Shown: piece by piece, positions 61,262 through 64,000 of the stretch
Position numbering within the stretch: position 1 is the first letter of the stretch
Layout: each line of letters opens with the position of its first letter
Assembly: GCA_964020085.1 (NCBI GenBank)
Contig: OZ026607.1
Location: 1,434,603 to 1,498,602 of the forward strand
Origin: Micromussa lordhowensis
Lineage: Eukaryota > Cnidaria > Anthozoa > Scleractinia > Lobophylliidae
Direction: 5' to 3'
DNA length: 64,000 bases
The notes under the pieces: model-generated
Told to the model about the DNA's origin: nothing
What the model saw: only the letters and a program-made list of their open reading frames with translations
Databases searched by the model: none
Translations under genes and position numbers: made by a program

Positions 61262-61480
61262 AGCAAATACGCATGCTGATTGGTTTAAAACCGTGTTTCT
61301 ATAACTCGATAGAAACACAGAACTAGCTGGCGCGAACAAAGAGAATTTATATTTTGATGATCGAAGTAAACAAGTTGTTTTTCTTTTTCTTCGTCGCGGT
61401 ATTTTCTAAAAGAAATAGAAAACATGTTCTCCGTGTTCCTATCGAGTTATAGAAACACTCGTGAAAGTTTGGGAGAACTC

Positions 61481-61511
<31 letters not shown>

Positions 61512-61512
61512 C

Positions 61513-61543
<31 letters not shown>

Positions 61544-61605
61544 CTTTCACTCGTGTTTAATTCTATAACTCTATAGAAACACGGTACGTGTTTTCTATTT
61601 CTTAA
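61262..61605. mobile_element. Nested foldback elements
   Basis: Inner hairpin: gtgaaagtttgggagaac...gctgtgg (about 61462) against its complement ending at about 61552. An outer gtgtttctata(actcgatag)aaacac motif occurs at about 61294, 61440 and 61561, so two foldbacks are probably stacked. Confidence 0.75.
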
Positions 61606-63066
61606 TTAATGCTAACACTGAGGCCATTTCTGAGTTGTCTGTTGCCTCGGTGTCAAAACAAGTCTTCGTGCGCAATATAAAGACGGAACTCCGCCTACAG
61701 GCTTAGTTTCATGCAAATCAAACTCATTTTCACATGAAAGGTTTTGCACGAGATCTCGTTTGGAAACAGATGCAAAAGGTAACTAAAAAATGGCCTACTG
61801 CTACCTCTACTATTATTTTAACACGGTATAGAATGATACCAATTGATATTTCCTTGTATTTGGGCGTTTTTATGATAGACACAGTTCAACTACTCGGTTT
61901 AACCTTTATCCTTTATATGAAAGCAGCACAAACGGACTGTTTATAAGCATAACCAACATGTACAGGTGCATTGCGAGAGAGTTAAAAGCGCCTTTTGTAA
62001 GAACATTTTACCAACAAAAGGTTCTAATTATCCACATCTTGCGCTTATCTGTTGTTTTTGCCCAAAACCAGCATTTAATTTCATGGAGCGATAATTCTGA
62101 TCTATAACCTTTAATGAAGGCGCTTTAATTTCCGTGACAGTAATTTCTATCGTTTTGTCTCTAAATTCAGAATCGTGCCCTAACGTATAGGTAGTTTTTT
62201 TTGCTTGTCAATCTTTTTTATTTTTTGTCTTTTTCTCAAATTTCCTCAAATTTTCTTCGTACCTTGGTTCTTGAGATCTCTGACTAAATTATGTTCTGTT
62301 CTGTTTTGCTTTGATCTTTATTTTGTGCTTGATTTCGACACAGACTGAGTTTTCTTTGCACAACTTAAATCAAATTATCTTTATCAACAAATATTCTGGA
62401 CAACTTTGTCTTTCCAGTTGCGCTAATTGAAAAGTTTTCACTAAGCATGTCGGAGAGTTAATTTACTAATAACAGGTAACTAGGGAAATATGCAAATCTC
62501 TATAATCATGAATGATTGTGAATAAATAATGAATTTAGCTTAGCCTGCAATACAGGCGTATTATGGCGAGCGAGCGCATGTATTTTGATAAGGCGAGTGC
62601 CATCTCACAAGAGACGAACAAGAGTCCTAGGGAGTAGGGCTGAGGCTAAAAGATTAGTAGCGGGGGATGGAGAGGCGAAGGAAAAATGAGACAAAATGGT
62701 GGCAAATCTACTCGATAACGAGCTAATACCGTTAACACACGGAAAACGCCTGCACTGTAGTCTAAATTTAGCTTTCATTTTTGAACGGCGCTACCCGACA
62801 TGATGAATAAATGTAGATGACTTTTTCGTGAGTAAAGGTAGCTTTTGATGAGAAGAAACCGACACAAGCTAAAGAATGTTTCTCTAAGATGGAACAGAAG
62901 TACATCAGATTGGTAACAACTGACAAATAAGGGGTAAATATTGGGCTGGATTGAATTTGGATCACCTAATCAAAATTTGTCAAGGCGCTTTCATTCATTT
63001 GTTTGACATTTTGAAATTCTTTTCATAAATATTTTCAGGAATTGAATGACAAATGTGCGTTCTACA

Positions 63067-63239
63067 ATGGGATGTTCTGCCTCATTTCATCATCATCGTG
63101 ATTCTTCAAGAAGCTCACCAGCGTTAACATCGAAAACTAATTCTATCCCACTATCTTCCGAAACCAAGAACACTTTAAAAGAATCTTGGAAACTTGTTGA
63201 ACTAGTTAAAAACGAAGCAGGAAAATTGATGTTTGTAAG
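63067..63239 (+). CDS. Globin G, N-acylated globin X-like (partial, exon 1 only)
   Basis: First exon of a seventh globin; the rest lies beyond the right edge. It encodes MGCSASFHHH, a Ser-rich linker of about 20 residues and the A-helix block SSETKNTLKESWKLVELVKN, ending in phase 2 at donor gtaagc like every other copy. Gly2, Cys3 and Ser6 keep the acylation signal. The block SETKNTLKESWKL resembles globin E most, so it probably belongs with D-F. The remaining 760 bases of the window are AT-rich intron 1 with no exon seen. An in-frame ATG at 63046 would extend the protein by seven residues and is less likely. A consensus-like acceptor (atattttcag, ending near 63040) lies just upstream and may join a 5' UTR exon. 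Confidence 0.85.
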
Positions 63240-64000
63240 GTAAGCATTAGCGACTAAGTTTGAAATGATTAACTCTCGAAACTTATTTCCGTGCATTTCT
63301 TTTAATTTTGATACCTGAGAATCTTCTTAATGTGGTTTGTATACTTTTCTGCACCAATTGGAAGGTGTTTTTCTAGGAGGAAAAAAGAACACATCTATTT
63401 TAGATTAGTCTCTTATTTTAACTGTTATAAATTTTCAGACTTTTTTCTGCATAATTTTTCATCCCGCGCTTTTACATTTTAGTTTTTAGAGCTTTAGACG
63501 GAAAGCTGAACAGAGAACGTTTTCATTCCAGACGAGAATCTTTTAATCACGTTTCCGCCAAAATATAGTAGAAGTAAAACCCACTACAAAGAAACTACAA
63601 TTAGAAATTTTCTTTTTCAGGATTTTTCTAAAGCTGAAAATAGACGCTTAACTGCTTGTCTTCAGAAAATAAAAGTCAATATTGCTCATCCTGAGCCATA
63701 TCGTGACAGTAAAAAATACAAAAATAAAATGGAAAATACACTGCAGACACATCGGAAATATAACACGAATGCAAAACACGATCATTCTTACGATCCTTCT
63801 CTAAAGAGCGAAAAAGAGAAAATAATTTTTGAATGAGAGGTCAACGATAGAGAAATGAAAATCTCGATTGTCTTAGAGTTAAACGACTTTCGAACGACCC
63901 GGCCCAATTATCTTGTAGCAGTTCTCTGTGAAAACATTCCGGACTTCCTCTTCTCCTTTTCCCCTGTTGCTGCAAAAACTTCCATTACGTCCAGATCGGT

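Larger units (their letters stand above)
54554..63066. other. Intergenic region between globins F and G
   Basis: About 8.5 kb, dominated by MITEs, foldbacks, microsatellites and a LINE tail (listed). No gene recognised. A stretch near 57567-57622 has acceptor- and donor-like borders but no globin similarity. Confidence 0.55.

Overview
The window is AT-rich eukaryotic nuclear DNA with small intron-split genes, dense foldback/MITE repeats and decayed LINE, SINE and Penelope-like copies. The repeat style and the globin type suggest an anthozoan cnidarian, probably a stony coral. That assignment is inference; no marker gene fixes the species.

The main content is a tandem cluster of seven globin genes, called A to G here. 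Each first exon begins Met-Gly-(Cys/Ser) with Ser at position 6, an N-terminal acylation signal as in globin X-like, membrane-anchored globins. Introns sit at the two classical globin positions: B12.2 (phase 2) and G7.0 (phase 0). The middle exon is exactly 226 nt in all six copies where it is visible. CD1 Phe, distal E7 His and proximal F8 His are present in all six, so none shows disabling damage in the visible exons. Gene A (minus strand, third exon off the left edge) is head-to-head with gene B. B, C, D, E, F and G all read rightwards, and G is cut by the right edge after exon 1. A, B and C form one subfamily (LEELGRRHK near F8; Trp in the GH corner of B and C). D, E and F form a second (LGERH; Cys in the GH corner).

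Between globins D and E, on the minus strand, lies a six-exon gene (33697-38889) whose splice phases close into a 463-residue reading frame. I do not recognise the protein. It has an acidic N-terminus, a beta-rich middle and a basic C-terminus with a possible Cys/His metal site.

Region by region: 1-3.6 kb gene A; 3.6-10.3 kb divergent spacer with repeats; 10.3-15 kb gene B; 15-23.3 kb spacer with foldbacks, a tRNA-like relic and a tandem duplication next to gene C; 23.3-26.9 kb gene C; 27.4-31.5 kb gene D, with a LINE and a foldback abutting its acceptors; 31.5-33.7 kb spacer with a pogo-like MITE; 33.7-38.9 kb the unrecognised gene; 38.9-45 kb spacer ending in nested MITEs; 45-49.1 kb gene E, with Penelope-like and SINE relics in its introns; 52.1-54.6 kb gene F; 54.6-63 kb repeat-rich spacer with foldbacks and a LINE tail; 63.1 kb onward gene G.

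The globins probably act as independent membrane-tethered haem proteins (redox, nitrite/NO or oxygen chemistry is known or proposed for relatives), diversified by tandem duplication. Exon borders were read by eye from splice signals, phase and paralogue alignment; no transcript data were available.
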